Below, one piece after another: positions 1 through 9,089 of a stretch of DNA of 64,000 nucleotides. Position 1 is the stretch's first letter. The number at the start of each line of letters is the position of its first letter. The notes beneath the pieces were generated by a model that was not told where the DNA came from, did no database searches, and saw nothing but the letters and a program-made list of their open reading frames with translations. Made by a program: the position numbers and the translations under genes. The DNA is from Aggregatilinea lenta (GTDB lineage Bacteria > Chloroflexota > Anaerolineae > Aggregatilineales > Aggregatilineaceae), in NCBI RefSeq assembly GCF_003569045.1, contig NZ_BFCB01000002.1, positions 1,593,506 through 1,657,505 of the forward strand, written 5' to 3'.

Positions 1-1032
1 GAACGACCAACTGTGGTGCGGGTTGTCGAACGGGCCACGGAAGATCGCGGTCGGATCGTTCGGGACGTTGTTCCAGGGGATGGTCGGGCCGATGTTGTAG
101 CCGTTGTGGTGCGCGCCCACGCAGTCCGCGTAGTCGAGCATCCCGGCGTTGATCAGCATTTCCATGTACACGAAGTCATCATACGCGCCTACGCCGTCGT
201 TGACGCCCGTCGGGGACAGCGCGCCGCTAATGACGATGATGTTCGGGTCCACGGCTTTGATCGCGTCGTGGGCGGCCTGAAGCAGCGTGACGTAGCGGCT
301 GGGCTGGAGGCCGTACACCGACGCCCATTCGCGGTCGATGTTCATCTCGTTCCACACCTCGATGGCGTGGACGTGGCCGGGATAGCGTTCGAGCAGCGCG
401 GTCAGGAAGGCCGCGTAGGTCTGGGGATCTTCGGGCGGGCCAACTTCGTCCAGACGCTGGTTGCCCTGCTCGCGCGCCCAGTCCGGCGCGGTGACCACGC
501 TGAGCATCACGCGGACCTGGGCTTGCGCCGTCAGCTCCATCGTCGTGTCCAGCGCGGCCCAGTCATACTGGCCCTGCACCGGCTCGACGTCTTCCCAACG
601 GACCTGCTGCTTGATCCACGACAGCTTGAGCTTGTCGGTCACTTCGCCCATCCAGATCTGGTAGACGGTCGGATCGGGGTTTTCCTGCACCTGGACGCCC
701 AACTGGAACACGTCCGGCACCGGACCCGACAGGTCCGCACCCGACGATCCCGTCACGGGTTCTTCGGCAGGGGTTTCAGCCTCGGTGCCGGGGAAAGCGG
801 TAGGGGTGGGCACGCCGGTGGCCTGCTGTGCAGCGGCATCCCGATCACCACCCGGCAGTGCGGCCACGCTGATATCGCCGCCGCTGTCGCTGCCGCCGTT
901 GTTGATCAGGCCGGTCGCGTAGTAAATTCCGGCGAAGGTTACCGCGCCCATGAACAGGGTGACCCCTAACCAGGCGACGACAAACCCGCGCATCTGGCGC
1001 TGCCGCTGCCGCGCAACCATTGACGTTTGCAT
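1..1032 (-). CDS. Membrane-anchored glycosidase-like protein, C-terminus cut by window edge
   Basis: About 344 residues are visible and the frame stays open to base 1. ATG at 1032 follows GGAGG with a 9-nt spacer. A basic N-terminus is followed by one hydrophobic segment (about residues 15-35), then a Ser/Gly/Thr/Pro-rich linker to about residue 90, so the protein is probably tethered outside the cell. The rest looks like a TIM-barrel glycosidase of clan GH-A type: W(D)AALD, then IEVWNEMNIDREW near residue 228, whose Glu is in the usual acid/base position, then VISGALSPTG and CVGAHHNGYN. The same motif order occurs in the protein at 2431-4026, so the two are paralogues. The nucleophile Glu should lie beyond the window. 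Substrate unknown; a catalytically inactive binding role is possible. Confidence 0.75.
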   Translation of the reverse strand, partial: MQTSMVARQRQRQMRGFVVAWLGVTLFMGAVTFAGIYYATGLINNGGSDSGGDISVAALPGGDRDAAAQQATGVPTPTAFPGTEAETPAEEPVTGSSGADLSGPVPDVFQLGVQVQENPDPTVYQIWMGEVTDKLKLSWIKQQVRWEDVEPVQGQYDWAALDTTMELTAQAQVRVMLSVVTAPDWAREQGNQRLDEVGPPEDPQTYAAFLTALLERYPGHVHAIEVWNEMNIDREWASVYGLQPSRYVTLLQAAHDAIKAVDPNIIVISGALSPTGVNDGVGAYDDFVYMEMLINAGMLDYADCVGAHHNGYNIGPTIPWNNVPNDPTAIFRGPFDNPHHSWSF

Positions 1033-1313
1033 AACGCTCTTCCTCCATGCCCAAGTTAACGACAATCGCTTTATTCGTGCCGGGGCGGCTTTAGGCTTCC
1101 AAACGCCCGGCCCGGCGTACCACCGGAGCACGCTATCCGGCGGCGGGCTGGCGCACCTGCCGCGACCGGCTCCGGGAGCTTTTTCCATTATAGCGCCGCT
1201 TGTTCGCTTGACCAGCCCCAGGCTTACAGGACGACCAGTGGCAGATCGGGACGCAAGCGCGCGATTGTAGCGCAGTTTTCACGGCGGCAAGCGACGCTCA
1301 CCCTACGCCACGA

Positions 1314-2291
1314 TCACGACGCCGCGATCACGCGCACCGGCCAGCGACCCGCCTTGGCGCTCAGGTACGCGTCGCGCCGCGCAGCGAACGCGGGGTCTAA
1401 TGCCGAGAGCGGCTGCGCGACCCCGCCCTGCACCACGTCCGGGTCGAGCGTACGCTGCTTGAGGCTCACCCAGAAATCGGGCGCGGCGGCGTCCTGCTCG
1501 AAGCGCGTGCGCGTGGACACAAGCCCCAACAGCGCCTGAAGCTCCGAATCGGACGCGGCGGCCAACCGGTCCCACACCGCGCGATCGGTGTCCCACAGGT
1601 CGGCGGGAGCCAGCACACCGCGCGCCAGCGCCAACTGGATCGCGCGTGCAATCAGCTCGTACAGCGCCGCCTCGCGGTAATTCGAACGGCTGGCGTCTTC
1701 GGCGGCCAGATACGCGTCTGCCATCCACCGCGCCGTATCCAAATCATCGCACATGATGCGCCCATCCTGCACCACGAGCCGTTTCACCGCCCCGCGCACC
1801 TGCTCCGGTGTGCCCAGGCCCAGGTCCAGGCTGTCGCGCAGGAAGTAATCGACGCGGTCGGCGCACAGCGCAGGCGCGGGCTGTTCCAGCAGTGGATAAG
1901 CGTCCTCGTGCAGAAACGCGTGCCAATCGTGGCCGTGCCGCGCGAGGATGTCCGGCAGATCCGTGCCCGCGACGTATTCCGCCTTGACCGCCTCGTGATA
2001 GCTCTCCGGCCCGGCGAAAACGTGATCGGCCACGTGGCTAAACGCGGTGTGACTGACGTCGTGCAGCAGCGCGGCGATCTGCTCCGCTTCGGAGGCGCCC
2101 AAGTGCCGCACCAGCAGCATCGCGCCGACAGAGTGCTCGAAGCGGCTGAGCGGATTGGTGATGCCCAGCAGCCCGGTGATGCCGTGCTGGTAGACACCGC
2201 GCAACCGCTGTAGGGCGGCGCTGTGCATCAGGTCGAGCAGCACCGTCGCGTCGATCTCGACCGGGCCGTAAACACGGTCCTCATACAGCAT
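1314..2291 (-). CDS. HD-domain metal-dependent phosphohydrolase
   Basis: 325 residues, ATG at 2291 with AGGAGG ten bases upstream. The N-terminal third carries the HD signature: RFEHSVG (His about 53), then LLHDVSHTAFSH (His-Asp about 77-78), and a further Asp expected in the region around DRVDYFLRDSLD. This matches the COG1078-type HD family related to dGTP triphosphohydrolases, in which the His and Asp residues bind divalent metal and cleave phosphoester bonds of nucleotides. The substrate cannot be read from sequence. No signal peptide or membrane segment is seen, so it should be cytosolic. It lies between two secreted glycosidase-like genes in the same orientation, but nothing suggests a shared function. 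Confidence 0.85.
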   Translation of the reverse strand: MLYEDRVYGPVEIDATVLLDLMHSAALQRLRGVYQHGITGLLGITNPLSRFEHSVGAMLLVRHLGASEAEQIAALLHDVSHTAFSHVADHVFAGPESYHEAVKAEYVAGTDLPDILARHGHDWHAFLHEDAYPLLEQPAPALCADRVDYFLRDSLDLGLGTPEQVRGAVKRLVVQDGRIMCDDLDTARWMADAYLAAEDASRSNYREAALYELIARAIQLALARGVLAPADLWDTDRAVWDRLAAASDSELQALLGLVSTRTRFEQDAAAPDFWVSLKQRTLDPDVVQGGVAQPLSALDPAFAARRDAYLSAKAGRWPVRVIAAS

Positions 2292-2378
2292 GCGGTTGAG
2301 TCCTCCTGCGGCGCGTCATTCGCTGCGTCCCACACAAATAGCACAGGATGCGCGGCGGAGCAACTCATGCGGATCGAA

Positions 2379-2404
2379 ACGGGGCACCCCTGTGGATGCC
2401 CCGT
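2379..2404 (-). terminator. Hairpin downstream of the SH3b-glycosidase gene
   Basis: An 8-bp perfect stem (ACGGGGCA / TGCCCCGT) with a 10-nt loop lies 27 bases past the stop of the gene ending at 2431. Read on the minus strand it is followed by only three T residues, so it is a weak intrinsic-terminator candidate. Confidence 0.5.
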
Positions 2405-2430
2405 CGATAATCTGGTTGCTTACGCCGTTT

Positions 2431-4026
2431 TTAGCGGATGCTCGCCAGCGCGTCACACGCCGGACACCCGCCGCCGGGCCGCACCAGCGCGTAACCCGCC
2501 ATCGGGTCGCCTTCGTACTGCGTGAAGTCCATATTCCACACGATCACCAGGCTGACCTTGCCGCTGCTGCGCGCCTGCTGGATCGCTTCGGCGATCCACT
2601 GCGCCTGCTGCGCGACGCTGGTGCTGCCCGCCCACGAGAACGATCCGGGCAGCGGGCCGTAGCCCTCCGGCGTCAGGTAGCCCAGCTCGGTAAAGCAGAT
2701 CGGTTTCGCACCGCCAAAGGCCGCTGAGTAGGTGTTGACCATGCCCCAGAAGTAGCGGGTGTAGTAGCCGTCGCGCGGGTCGCCGCTGGTCAGCGTCGGG
2801 CTGACGATACCCTCGTTGTAGTGCGCGCCGATGCAGTCCATATACTGCGCCGCGCCCGCTGCCGCCATGCCCTGCACGTAGCGGTCGTCGTTCCAAACCG
2901 CCGCCGAACCAAACGCGCCTTCCGCGCCCGTGGGCGACGGCGCGCCGCTGATCACGGCCACGTTGCTGTTGGCGGACTTGATCGCGTTGTAGGCTAGGGC
3001 CAGCAGCTGTGTATAACGCGACGGGTCGATCTGGCCATTGGGCCACTCGCGGTCGATGTTCTGCTCGTTCCAGACTTCGATCGCGTCGGGGCTGAGAGCC
3101 GCGACTTCACCCACGAAGCGCGCGTAGTCCTCGAAGTAGCCCGCGTTGCCCATCTCGTTGGAGTAGCCGACGACGCCGAGCAGGATCTTAAAGCCGTTGC
3201 TATGCGCCTGGTCGATCATCCACGAGACTTCGCCGCCCGACATGCCCATGCGGAAACGGACCTGACGCTTGGCCCAGGTCATGCCCGCGTTCGCCATCAG
3301 GTTCGGATAGGAGAAGCTGTCCACGTGCGCGCCGTAGCCGAAACCGGTCAGGCCGGGGCCGCCCGAAACGGGCGTGAGATTCGTCGCCGTCGTGCCGCCG
3401 CCCTGGCCGTCGGTTACGGGCAGGCTGCCCGCGTCGCCGCTGAGGGTCACCAACTGCGCCCAGATCCAGCCCGCCTGACCGTTCACGGTCACGGCCAGCC
3501 AGTCGCTCGCGCCGTTGCGGCCCGTCGCCACCAGCCCGGTCCCGCTCGACAGCAGCGTGATGATGCTGTTGGTGGTGCCCGGCCCCGTGCGGAAGTTCGC
3601 CGCGCTGTTAGTCTCGCCCGCAATACCCTCACCGGATGCCACCGGAGCCGCTGCCCCGCCGCCGCTATCGCTGCTGCCGCCCGCCGTGCCGGTCACCGGC
3701 AGAGACGCGAAGTCCGTGCCGCCCAGGTCGAGCAGCTCCGCCGCGACCCAGCCCTGCGTGCCGCCGGGAATCTTCACCTGCGCCCAGGTCCAGCCCGCCG
3801 GGTCGGTGCCGTCCGCGCGGCCAACCAGGGTCACCACGTCGCCTTCGGCCAGGCTGGCAATCGCCGCATTACTCGTGCCGGGGCCGGAGCGCACATTCGC
3901 CGATTGGGCGGTCACGGTGGCGGTCCCACCCTGGGCATAGGCTGGCGCGGCCCACAGCGCACCGGCGGTCAGCGCCACCAGCACGACCAGGCGCACCCCC
4001 CATACCGTAAGAGATCGTCCTCGCAT
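2431..4026 (-). CDS. Secreted protein with two bacterial SH3 domains and a glycosidase-like barrel
   Basis: 531 residues from ATG at 4026, chosen because GGGAG sits 8 bases upstream; an in-frame ATG at 4041 has a poorer site. A signal peptide (hydrophobic core VLVALTAGALWAAPAYA) is followed by two SH3b repeats, recognisable by ANVRSGPGTSN and ANFRTGPGTTN and their WTWAQV / WIWAQL strands. The C-terminal part resembles clan GH-A enzymes: IEVWNEQNIDREW (Glu about 320, acid/base position) and ICFTELGY (Glu about 445, nucleophile position). SH3b repeats commonly bind cell wall or other polymers, so an extracellular polysaccharide-acting protein is likely. Paralogue of the truncated gene at the left edge, which has a membrane anchor instead of SH3b domains. 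Confidence 0.8.
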   Translation of the reverse strand: MRGRSLTVWGVRLVVLVALTAGALWAAPAYAQGGTATVTAQSANVRSGPGTSNAAIASLAEGDVVTLVGRADGTDPAGWTWAQVKIPGGTQGWVAAELLDLGGTDFASLPVTGTAGGSSDSGGGAAAPVASGEGIAGETNSAANFRTGPGTTNSIITLLSSGTGLVATGRNGASDWLAVTVNGQAGWIWAQLVTLSGDAGSLPVTDGQGGGTTATNLTPVSGGPGLTGFGYGAHVDSFSYPNLMANAGMTWAKRQVRFRMGMSGGEVSWMIDQAHSNGFKILLGVVGYSNEMGNAGYFEDYARFVGEVAALSPDAIEVWNEQNIDREWPNGQIDPSRYTQLLALAYNAIKSANSNVAVISGAPSPTGAEGAFGSAAVWNDDRYVQGMAAAGAAQYMDCIGAHYNEGIVSPTLTSGDPRDGYYTRYFWGMVNTYSAAFGGAKPICFTELGYLTPEGYGPLPGSFSWAGSTSVAQQAQWIAEAIQQARSSGKVSLVIVWNMDFTQYEGDPMAGYALVRPGGGCPACDALASIR

Positions 4027-4313
4027 GATTTGTTCTCCCATTCTCTTTTCAATAAGGCGTTCAACAAATCCTGTAACGCGCCGCCTCAACCACGCGGCAT
4101 TGTCCCTGGGAAGCGATGCGGCGGAGTCTAGCACGAGCGATCAACCCGGTGCAAGACCTGTCAGGCTGGCGTGGGGAAGACGCGCAGTTGTGTCAGCGTG
4201 TAATTTGCCCATATCCCCAGAGCCACCAACACAATCCAGATCATAACGACGAGCGCCGCTCCCGTCCAACGACCCCTCCGCCACACCTCCACCTATCCGA
4301 AGCGCGCCCGGTC

Positions 4314-4322
4314 TGATAAAAT
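4314..4322 (+). promoter_or_regulatory. Possible extended -10 promoter for rimO
   Basis: TGATAAAAT matches an extended -10 (TG-N-TAAAAT), about 77 bases upstream of the rimO start. No convincing -35 is seen. The remainder of the 4027-4398 gap between the divergent genes shows no other feature. Confidence 0.35.
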
Positions 4323-4398
4323 CAACCGGGATGAAACAAATTCGGCGGCACGACACAACCCACCACACACAACGACCAGACAGACGAAAGTAAGTCGC

Positions 4399-5820
4399 AT
4401 GTCCAAACGGAAAGATTCCTACTACCTGCTCAGCCTCGGCTGCTCGAAAAACACGGTCGACTCGGAATCGATGGCGGCCCTGCTCGATGGAGCCGGAATG
4501 CGCGGCACGGACCGCGCCAGCCGCGCCGAGGTGCTGATCGTGAATACGTGCGGCTTCATCGAGTCCGCGCGCGAGGAAAGCATCGCCGCGCTGCGTGAGC
4601 TGGCCGCGACCAAAAAACCGGACCAGTACCTGATCGCGGCGGGCTGCCTGTCGCAGCGCTACGGCCACGACCTGCCCGCACAGATCCCGGAGCTGGACGG
4701 CGTGATCGGCACGCGGCGCTGGATGGACATTGTGGATCTCATTCTCCGCCTGCGCGCACGCAAGCACCCGGAACCGCTGTACCACATCCCCGACGAGGCG
4801 GTGACGGTCGGCACGGACGAACACGGCGTGCATCGCGTCGCAGTCCAGGGACCGAGCGCGTACCTGAAGATCGCGGATGGCTGCCGCCGCCCGTGCGCCT
4901 TCTGCGCGATCCCGGCGATCAAGGGCACGGCGGTCAGCCGCCCGGCGGATCGCATCCTCGACGAAGCGCGCATGCTGCGCGACGGCGGCGTGCAGGAGTT
5001 GATCCTGATCGCGCAGGACACGACCGATTACGGGCACGACCTGGGCGTAAAAGATGGGCTGGCGCAGCTTTTGGAACAGCTCGTCGCCGCCGTGCCGGAC
5101 GTGCCGTGGATTCGCATCATGTACGCGTACCCCGGCTACGTGACCGACCGCATGATCGAGACGATGGCGACGCACAGCCAGATCGTGCCGTACCTCGACA
5201 TCCCGCTCCAGCATGCGCACCGGCAGACATTGCTGCGCATGCGCCGCCCGGCCAACATCGACTGGGTGCACAAGACCATCGGCAAGATGCGGTCCGCCAT
5301 GCCCGATCTGGCGATCCGTACCACGTTCATCGTGGGCTATCCGGGCGAGACGGACGAGGAATTCGACACGCTGGTGGACTTCGTGCAGGAAATGCAGTTC
5401 GACCGCGTGGGCTGCTTCACGTACAGCTTCGAGCCGGGCACGCCCTCGGCGGACCTGCCGGACCTCGTGCCGCAGGAGGTCATGGAGCACCGCCGCGACG
5501 TGCTGATGAGCGTGCAGCAGCCGATCAGCCTCGCGCGCAACCAGGCGCTGGTCGGGCGCACGCTCGACGTGCTGGTGGAGGGCCAGGCCGAAGCCGCCGA
5601 CGAAGACGGTAATCCCACCGGGCAGATGATCAGCCTCGCGCGCTCGTACCGCGACGCGCCGGAGATCGACGGCTACGTGCTGATCGAGGGCGAGCTGCCG
5701 ACGGGTGCATTCGTGCCGGTGCGCGTCACGGGCGCGATGGCGTACGACCTCGTCGCCACGCCAGACCTGATGCCGCACATGGTCATCACGCCGGGCACGA
5801 TCCTGGGGCCGAGCGCATAA
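4399..5820 (+). CDS. rimO: Ribosomal protein S12 methylthiotransferase RimO
   Basis: 473 residues, the usual size. RimO is a radical-SAM enzyme with two 4Fe-4S clusters that adds a methylthio group to the conserved aspartate of ribosomal protein S12. Visible parts: N-terminal MTTase domain starting YYLLSLGCSKNTVDSE, which is RimO-like rather than MiaB-like; further cluster cysteines in VNTCGF and AAGCL; radical-SAM CxxxCxxC motif in DGCRRPCAFCAIP (about residues 160-170); and a C-terminal TRAM domain from about residue 395. The Shine-Dalgarno is weak. It stands alone, converging on the RIO kinase gene, with repeat elements between them. Confidence 0.95.
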   Translation: MSKRKDSYYLLSLGCSKNTVDSESMAALLDGAGMRGTDRASRAEVLIVNTCGFIESAREESIAALRELAATKKPDQYLIAAGCLSQRYGHDLPAQIPELDGVIGTRRWMDIVDLILRLRARKHPEPLYHIPDEAVTVGTDEHGVHRVAVQGPSAYLKIADGCRRPCAFCAIPAIKGTAVSRPADRILDEARMLRDGGVQELILIAQDTTDYGHDLGVKDGLAQLLEQLVAAVPDVPWIRIMYAYPGYVTDRMIETMATHSQIVPYLDIPLQHAHRQTLLRMRRPANIDWVHKTIGKMRSAMPDLAIRTTFIVGYPGETDEEFDTLVDFVQEMQFDRVGCFTYSFEPGTPSADLPDLVPQEVMEHRRDVLMSVQQPISLARNQALVGRTLDVLVEGQAEAADEDGNPTGQMISLARSYRDAPEIDGYVLIEGELPTGAFVPVRVTGAMAYDLVATPDLMPHMVITPGTILGPSA

Positions 5821-5870
5821 GCGCAGCGATCAGCCGTAAGCGAGTACCGAGGAGCAAAAGGCAAAGCAGA

Positions 5871-5960
5871 CCTCACCCCCGGCCCCGCTCCAATCTGGGT
5901 TGGAGAGGGGAGACAAGCACGGTTCCGCAGTACGTAGGGGGGCGGGGCTTGCTCCGCCCG
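5871..5960 (+). repeat. Composite repeat: element A (5871-5912) plus hairpin element B (5934-5960)
   Basis: Element A begins CCTCACCCCCGGCCCC and contains the inverted pair CTCCAATC / GGTTGGAG. Element B has GTAGGGG followed by a GGCGGGGC-TT-GCTCCGCC hairpin. The same A-then-B arrangement recurs elsewhere in the window, always outside genes. Confidence 0.85.
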
Positions 5961-5982
5961 TTTTCGTCATAAACCAGATCCG

Positions 5983-6009
5983 GTAGGGGCGTATCGCGCG
6001 ATACGCCCC
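5983..6009. repeat. Element B hairpin, 12-bp perfect arms
   Basis: The arms GGGGCGTATCGC and GCGATACGCCCC are exact complements. It lies between the convergent ends of rimO and the RIO kinase gene and could also stop transcription in both directions. Confidence 0.85.
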
Positions 6010-6033
6010 CTTTGTCGTGCGGCCCGGCAACGT

Positions 6034-7086
6034 TCACCGCGCCGCGTCCTCGTCATCGTCCAGATCCTCCGGCAGCACGTCCAGCCAGTCGGCGGGCGAC
6101 AAATTCACGTACTCCGCCCATAGCGCGTCCGTGATCCGCGTGGGATCGCTCGGCGCGCCCTGGCGCTGGAAGTACTCGCACACGCGCGTCACGTCGCGGC
6201 GCAGGATCTGGTATGACTGCGGGTTGTTGCGGCTGTCGATCACCTGCGGGAAGTCGATCAGCACGATTTCTCCTTCCCAGTACAGGATGTTGTAGGCCGA
6301 CAGGTCGCCGTGGATCAGACCGTGGCTGAGCATCAGCTCGACGTTGCGCAGCGTCTCCGCCAGCAGCAGCGCGGCCTCGTCGCGGTCCAGCCGGACCTCG
6401 TTGAGCGTCGGCGCGGGCATCTCGGCGTCACCGTAGTAGCCCATCAGCACGCCATGTTCGCCCACCGCGACCGGCCTGGGCACGGCTGCGCCCATCGCGT
6501 GCAGCGCTTGCAGCGTCTTGAACTCGTACATCAGCCACGAGGTCTGCGCGACCTCCACGCCAAACGCGCTCTTTTTGCCGATGGCGCGCATGACGCGGTG
6601 ATCATTGTTCTTCACCGCGCGGCCCTCGGCGGTCAAAATCTGGCGACCTTCGCGATATACGGCGTCGTTGCGCAGACTGCGGAACTTGCGCGGGCGGTAG
6701 ACCTTCGCCGCCAGCAGCGGCAGTCCGACGGAGGGATGCGCCTCGCAGCAGTACACGGTGGCTTCCTTGCCGCCGCGCACCAGCGCCAGCACGTCGGCGA
6801 TCAGCGTCTGCTCGTAGAACGGGCGAAGCGTGTCTACCAGCCAGCCCGCCTCGTAGCGCGACGGCTGGTAGCTGATGTTGAACTCGTTCTCCAGGTCCAC
6901 CGCCTCGGCAAAGTCGGTTGGCGACTCCTGTGGGGCCGGTTTCGGCGCGCGGCTGGACTTGTGCTTGCCCTGGCGGCGCATCTGGCGGCTGTTGGTGATC
7001 GGGTCGAACTGTTCTTCGTACTCATCGTAACGATCGAAGTCGTACGTGTCATTCGTGTTGTGATTCAGGTTCGCGTTGTGATTCAA
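6034..7086 (-). CDS. RIO-type atypical protein kinase
   Basis: About 350 residues. TTG at 7086 is preferred because GGAGA lies 7 bases upstream; an in-frame GTG at 7116 has no ribosome-binding site. The fold is a RIO1-like kinase: GKEATVYCC (nucleotide-binding loop), AAKVYRPRKFR (catalytic Lys), LIHGDLSAYNILYW (catalytic Asp with the RIO-type Asn), and VLIDFPQVID (metal-binding Asp). RIO kinases phosphorylate themselves or act as ATPases in ribosome maturation in archaea and eukaryotes; the bacterial members are less understood. The first 35 residues are an Asn/Asp/Tyr-rich acidic tail containing a short NHNANLNHNTN repeat and are probably disordered. Adjacent, convergent rimO also acts on ribosomes, but this may be chance. 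Confidence 0.85.
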   Translation of the reverse strand: MNHNANLNHNTNDTYDFDRYDEYEEQFDPITNSRQMRRQGKHKSSRAPKPAPQESPTDFAEAVDLENEFNISYQPSRYEAGWLVDTLRPFYEQTLIADVLALVRGGKEATVYCCEAHPSVGLPLLAAKVYRPRKFRSLRNDAVYREGRQILTAEGRAVKNNDHRVMRAIGKKSAFGVEVAQTSWLMYEFKTLQALHAMGAAVPRPVAVGEHGVLMGYYGDAEMPAPTLNEVRLDRDEAALLLAETLRNVELMLSHGLIHGDLSAYNILYWEGEIVLIDFPQVIDSRNNPQSYQILRRDVTRVCEYFQRQGAPSDPTRITDALWAEYVNLSPADWLDVLPEDLDDDEDAAR

Positions 7087-7116
7087 CGTCGTGTCTCCGG
7101 CAGTGCCCGACCGCAC

Positions 7117-7556
7117 ATGCAGTCAGGCGGAAAAAGCGATCAGGGTCGCCGCCGCGCGGACACAGTCGCAGCGCAAGGCGGCAGGGCGGAACCGGGAGGG
7201 ATCGCGAGCCGGAGATCAGCGAGCAGCGCACACGGATCGGGCAAATGACGTATCCCTCAAGACCAAGAGCAGTCCCAGGGTCGCCCGACTTGCGCCGGTT
7301 ATGCTGTTGCGGAATGGGGATTCAGCAGGAGGTCAGCAGACGGAGCGAAGCGCAGGCAGCCCAAAGCCTACACGGGCCAGGTGAGTTATTCCCTTTTCCA
7401 TCTAGTCTCTGCCTCGCTTTCTCCAATGAGTTGATCGATCGTGGTCAGGACCCGGCCAGAAGCGCCGGAACCCTGTGAGCACTATAGCATAGGTTGGCGG
7501 CACACATCAAGCCCTGGGCCATCAAAAAGTGATAAACGTTTGGCGAGCCGAGTCGC
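7117..7556. other. Intergenic region without recognised gene
   Basis: About 440 bases between two minus-strand genes. Open frames here are short and overlap no recognisable domain. It should hold the promoter of the RIO kinase gene and the end of the upstream transcript, but I see no clear box, hairpin or repeat. Confidence 0.4.
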
Positions 7557-8228
7557 TCACGAGGCGAATGTATAACGTCCGAAGCCGTGCCACGGCTGGC
7601 TGCCGGGCTGCGCGAGGTCGAAGGGCTTTAGCGAGGCGTCGGGATTGGTCATTTCTACGGTCACAACCGCATCGGTAGGCAACACGCCCCATCCGTCTGC
7701 CGCGGCAGTGGGCAACACAAACACGCGCAAATAGCGATCATCGTAGCGCAGCACAAGCTTATCCGAGACGAAGTTCACGCGCGAGGGCGGCCCCAGCGCG
7801 GCAATCACGTCGCCCAGACGCATCAGCGGCCTCTGCAAATGCCAATCGACCGTGAAGTGGTAGGCGAAGTCAGACCAGTAGACCAGCACGGGCAGCGGCG
7901 ATGCGCCGCCCGGCGCGTAGGTTGCCCGGATGGTCGTATAACCGCCGGGATAGCCCGCCATCACCAGTCCAACGCTGTGCGCGGCGAGGTCGGGATCGGC
8001 GTCCAGGGCGGCTATCACAGCGCCGCTGTCTGCGAAGTCGAAGAAGCAGATACGCTGCCAGCACGTATCGGTCGTGGGGAGCGGAAAGGCGCGCGACGGG
8101 ATCTGCGTGCCGGTCACGTGGGCAGCAACCGCTGCCAGGGCGCACACGACCAGCAGCAGGGCCGCGATGCGGGCCAGGAAGCGGCGTCCGCGCGGGAGGG
8201 AGGGCGATGAGGTGAGCGAGAGAGACAC
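7557..8228 (-). CDS. Membrane-anchored or secreted protein of unknown function
   Basis: 223 residues from GTG at 8228, placed 7 bases after AGGAG; an in-frame GTG at 8234 abuts that site. Residues about 15-38 are a basic stretch followed by a strongly hydrophobic segment (IAALLLVVCALAAVAA), an uncleaved anchor or signal peptide. The remainder is extracytoplasmic, with a Cys pair in CWQRICFF and a mixed alpha/beta look; FVSDKLVLRYDDRYLRVFVL is probably a beta hairpin. I do not recognise the family. The length and lone position give no functional clue. Confidence 0.65.
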   Translation of the reverse strand: MSLSLTSSPSLPRGRRFLARIAALLLVVCALAAVAAHVTGTQIPSRAFPLPTTDTCWQRICFFDFADSGAVIAALDADPDLAAHSVGLVMAGYPGGYTTIRATYAPGGASPLPVLVYWSDFAYHFTVDWHLQRPLMRLGDVIAALGPPSRVNFVSDKLVLRYDDRYLRVFVLPTAAADGWGVLPTDAVVTVEMTNPDASLKPFDLAQPGSQPWHGFGRYTFAS

Positions 8229-8375
8229 GGGCACGCTCCTGCACTGAGACGGTCGTGGGCAGGTGTGGACAGGGCGCGGCGGGCTGCCGTCGAGGCAGCC
8301 ATTGTGTTCTACGGTATGTGTTCTATTGTACGGGAATTGCCTGGGTAACGATCAATGCTGGGCGAGGAAACGCGA

Positions 8376-8457
8376 CCTCACCCCCGGCCCCTCTCCAATC
8401 AAGTTGGAGAGGGGAGAAAAGCGCGATCCGTAGGGGCGGGGTTGCAACCCGCCCGCC
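8376..8457 (+). repeat. Composite repeat: element A (8376-8417) plus element B (8430-8457)
   Basis: A: CCTCACCCCCGGCCCCTCTC then GGTTGGAG-type return arm, here AGTTGGAGAGGGGAG. B: GTAGGGGCGGG-GTTGCAAC-CCGCCC, a hairpin with inner arms GGGTTG / CAACCC. It fills most of the gap between two minus-strand genes. Confidence 0.85.
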
Positions 8458-8492
8458 CTTCAGATAACCGAATTAATTTGTACTTCCGGTTC

Positions 8493-9089
8493 TTACCCCG
8501 CCAGCAGCGGTGTGATGTCACGTTCCAGCGTGGCGCGGCTCAATGCGCCGGGAACCCACGCCTTGACCAGCGTCCCGTCTGGCCCGATCAAAAACGAGCT
8601 GGGCAGGCTCTCGCGCTGGTACTGCGCGAACACGGCGCTGTTGATGTCCAGCGCGACCGGGAAACTGAATCCGTTGGCGTGGATGAAACCCTCAACCGTC
8701 GCGCGGTCTTCGCCCACGTTGACAGCCAGCACGGTGAAGCCATTGTCCCGGTTGGCCGCGTGATAGGCGTCGAGGTCGGGCATTTCGGCGCGGCAGGGCG
8801 GGCACCACGTCGCCCAGAAGTTGACCAGCACATAGCTGCCGCGATAGTCGGCCACCGCGACGCTGCCGTCAAGGCCCGGCAGCTTGAAATCGGTGCTCAG
8901 TGTGGCGGCGGTCGGCGCGGCCCCGGCCAACGTCGGCACGATACGCGGCACGGCGGTCGATGCGTCCTGGCGCGTGAGGGTCATCACCACCAGCCCGCCG
9001 ACGATGATCAGCGCGGCTCCAGCCAGAATCATCCAGGGGCTGATCGGGCGCCGGGCGCGGGTGGAACGTGAAACACGGTACGACGACAT
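8493..9089 (-). CDS. Membrane-anchored TlpA/ResA-type thiol-disulfide oxidoreductase
   Basis: 198 residues with AGGA nine bases upstream of the ATG. One hydrophobic anchor (about residues 20-40, WMILAGAALIIVGGLVVMTL) puts the thioredoxin domain outside the membrane. The active site is NFWATWCPPCRAEMPDL (Cys-Pro-Pro-Cys about residues 96-99), typical of TlpA, ResA and DsbE. The cis-Pro loop is SLPSSFLIGPDG. Such proteins reduce disulfides in apocytochrome c or other exported proteins. No cytochrome-maturation gene is near, so the partner is unknown. Confidence 0.9.
   Translation of the reverse strand: MSSYRVSRSTRARRPISPWMILAGAALIIVGGLVVMTLTRQDASTAVPRIVPTLAGAAPTAATLSTDFKLPGLDGSVAVADYRGSYVLVNFWATWCPPCRAEMPDLDAYHAANRDNGFTVLAVNVGEDRATVEGFIHANGFSFPVALDINSAVFAQYQRESLPSSFLIGPDGTLVKAWVPGALSRATLERDITPLLAG

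Noticed and set aside
4141-5778. 545-residue minus-strand open frame
   Set aside because: Antisense shadow of rimO.
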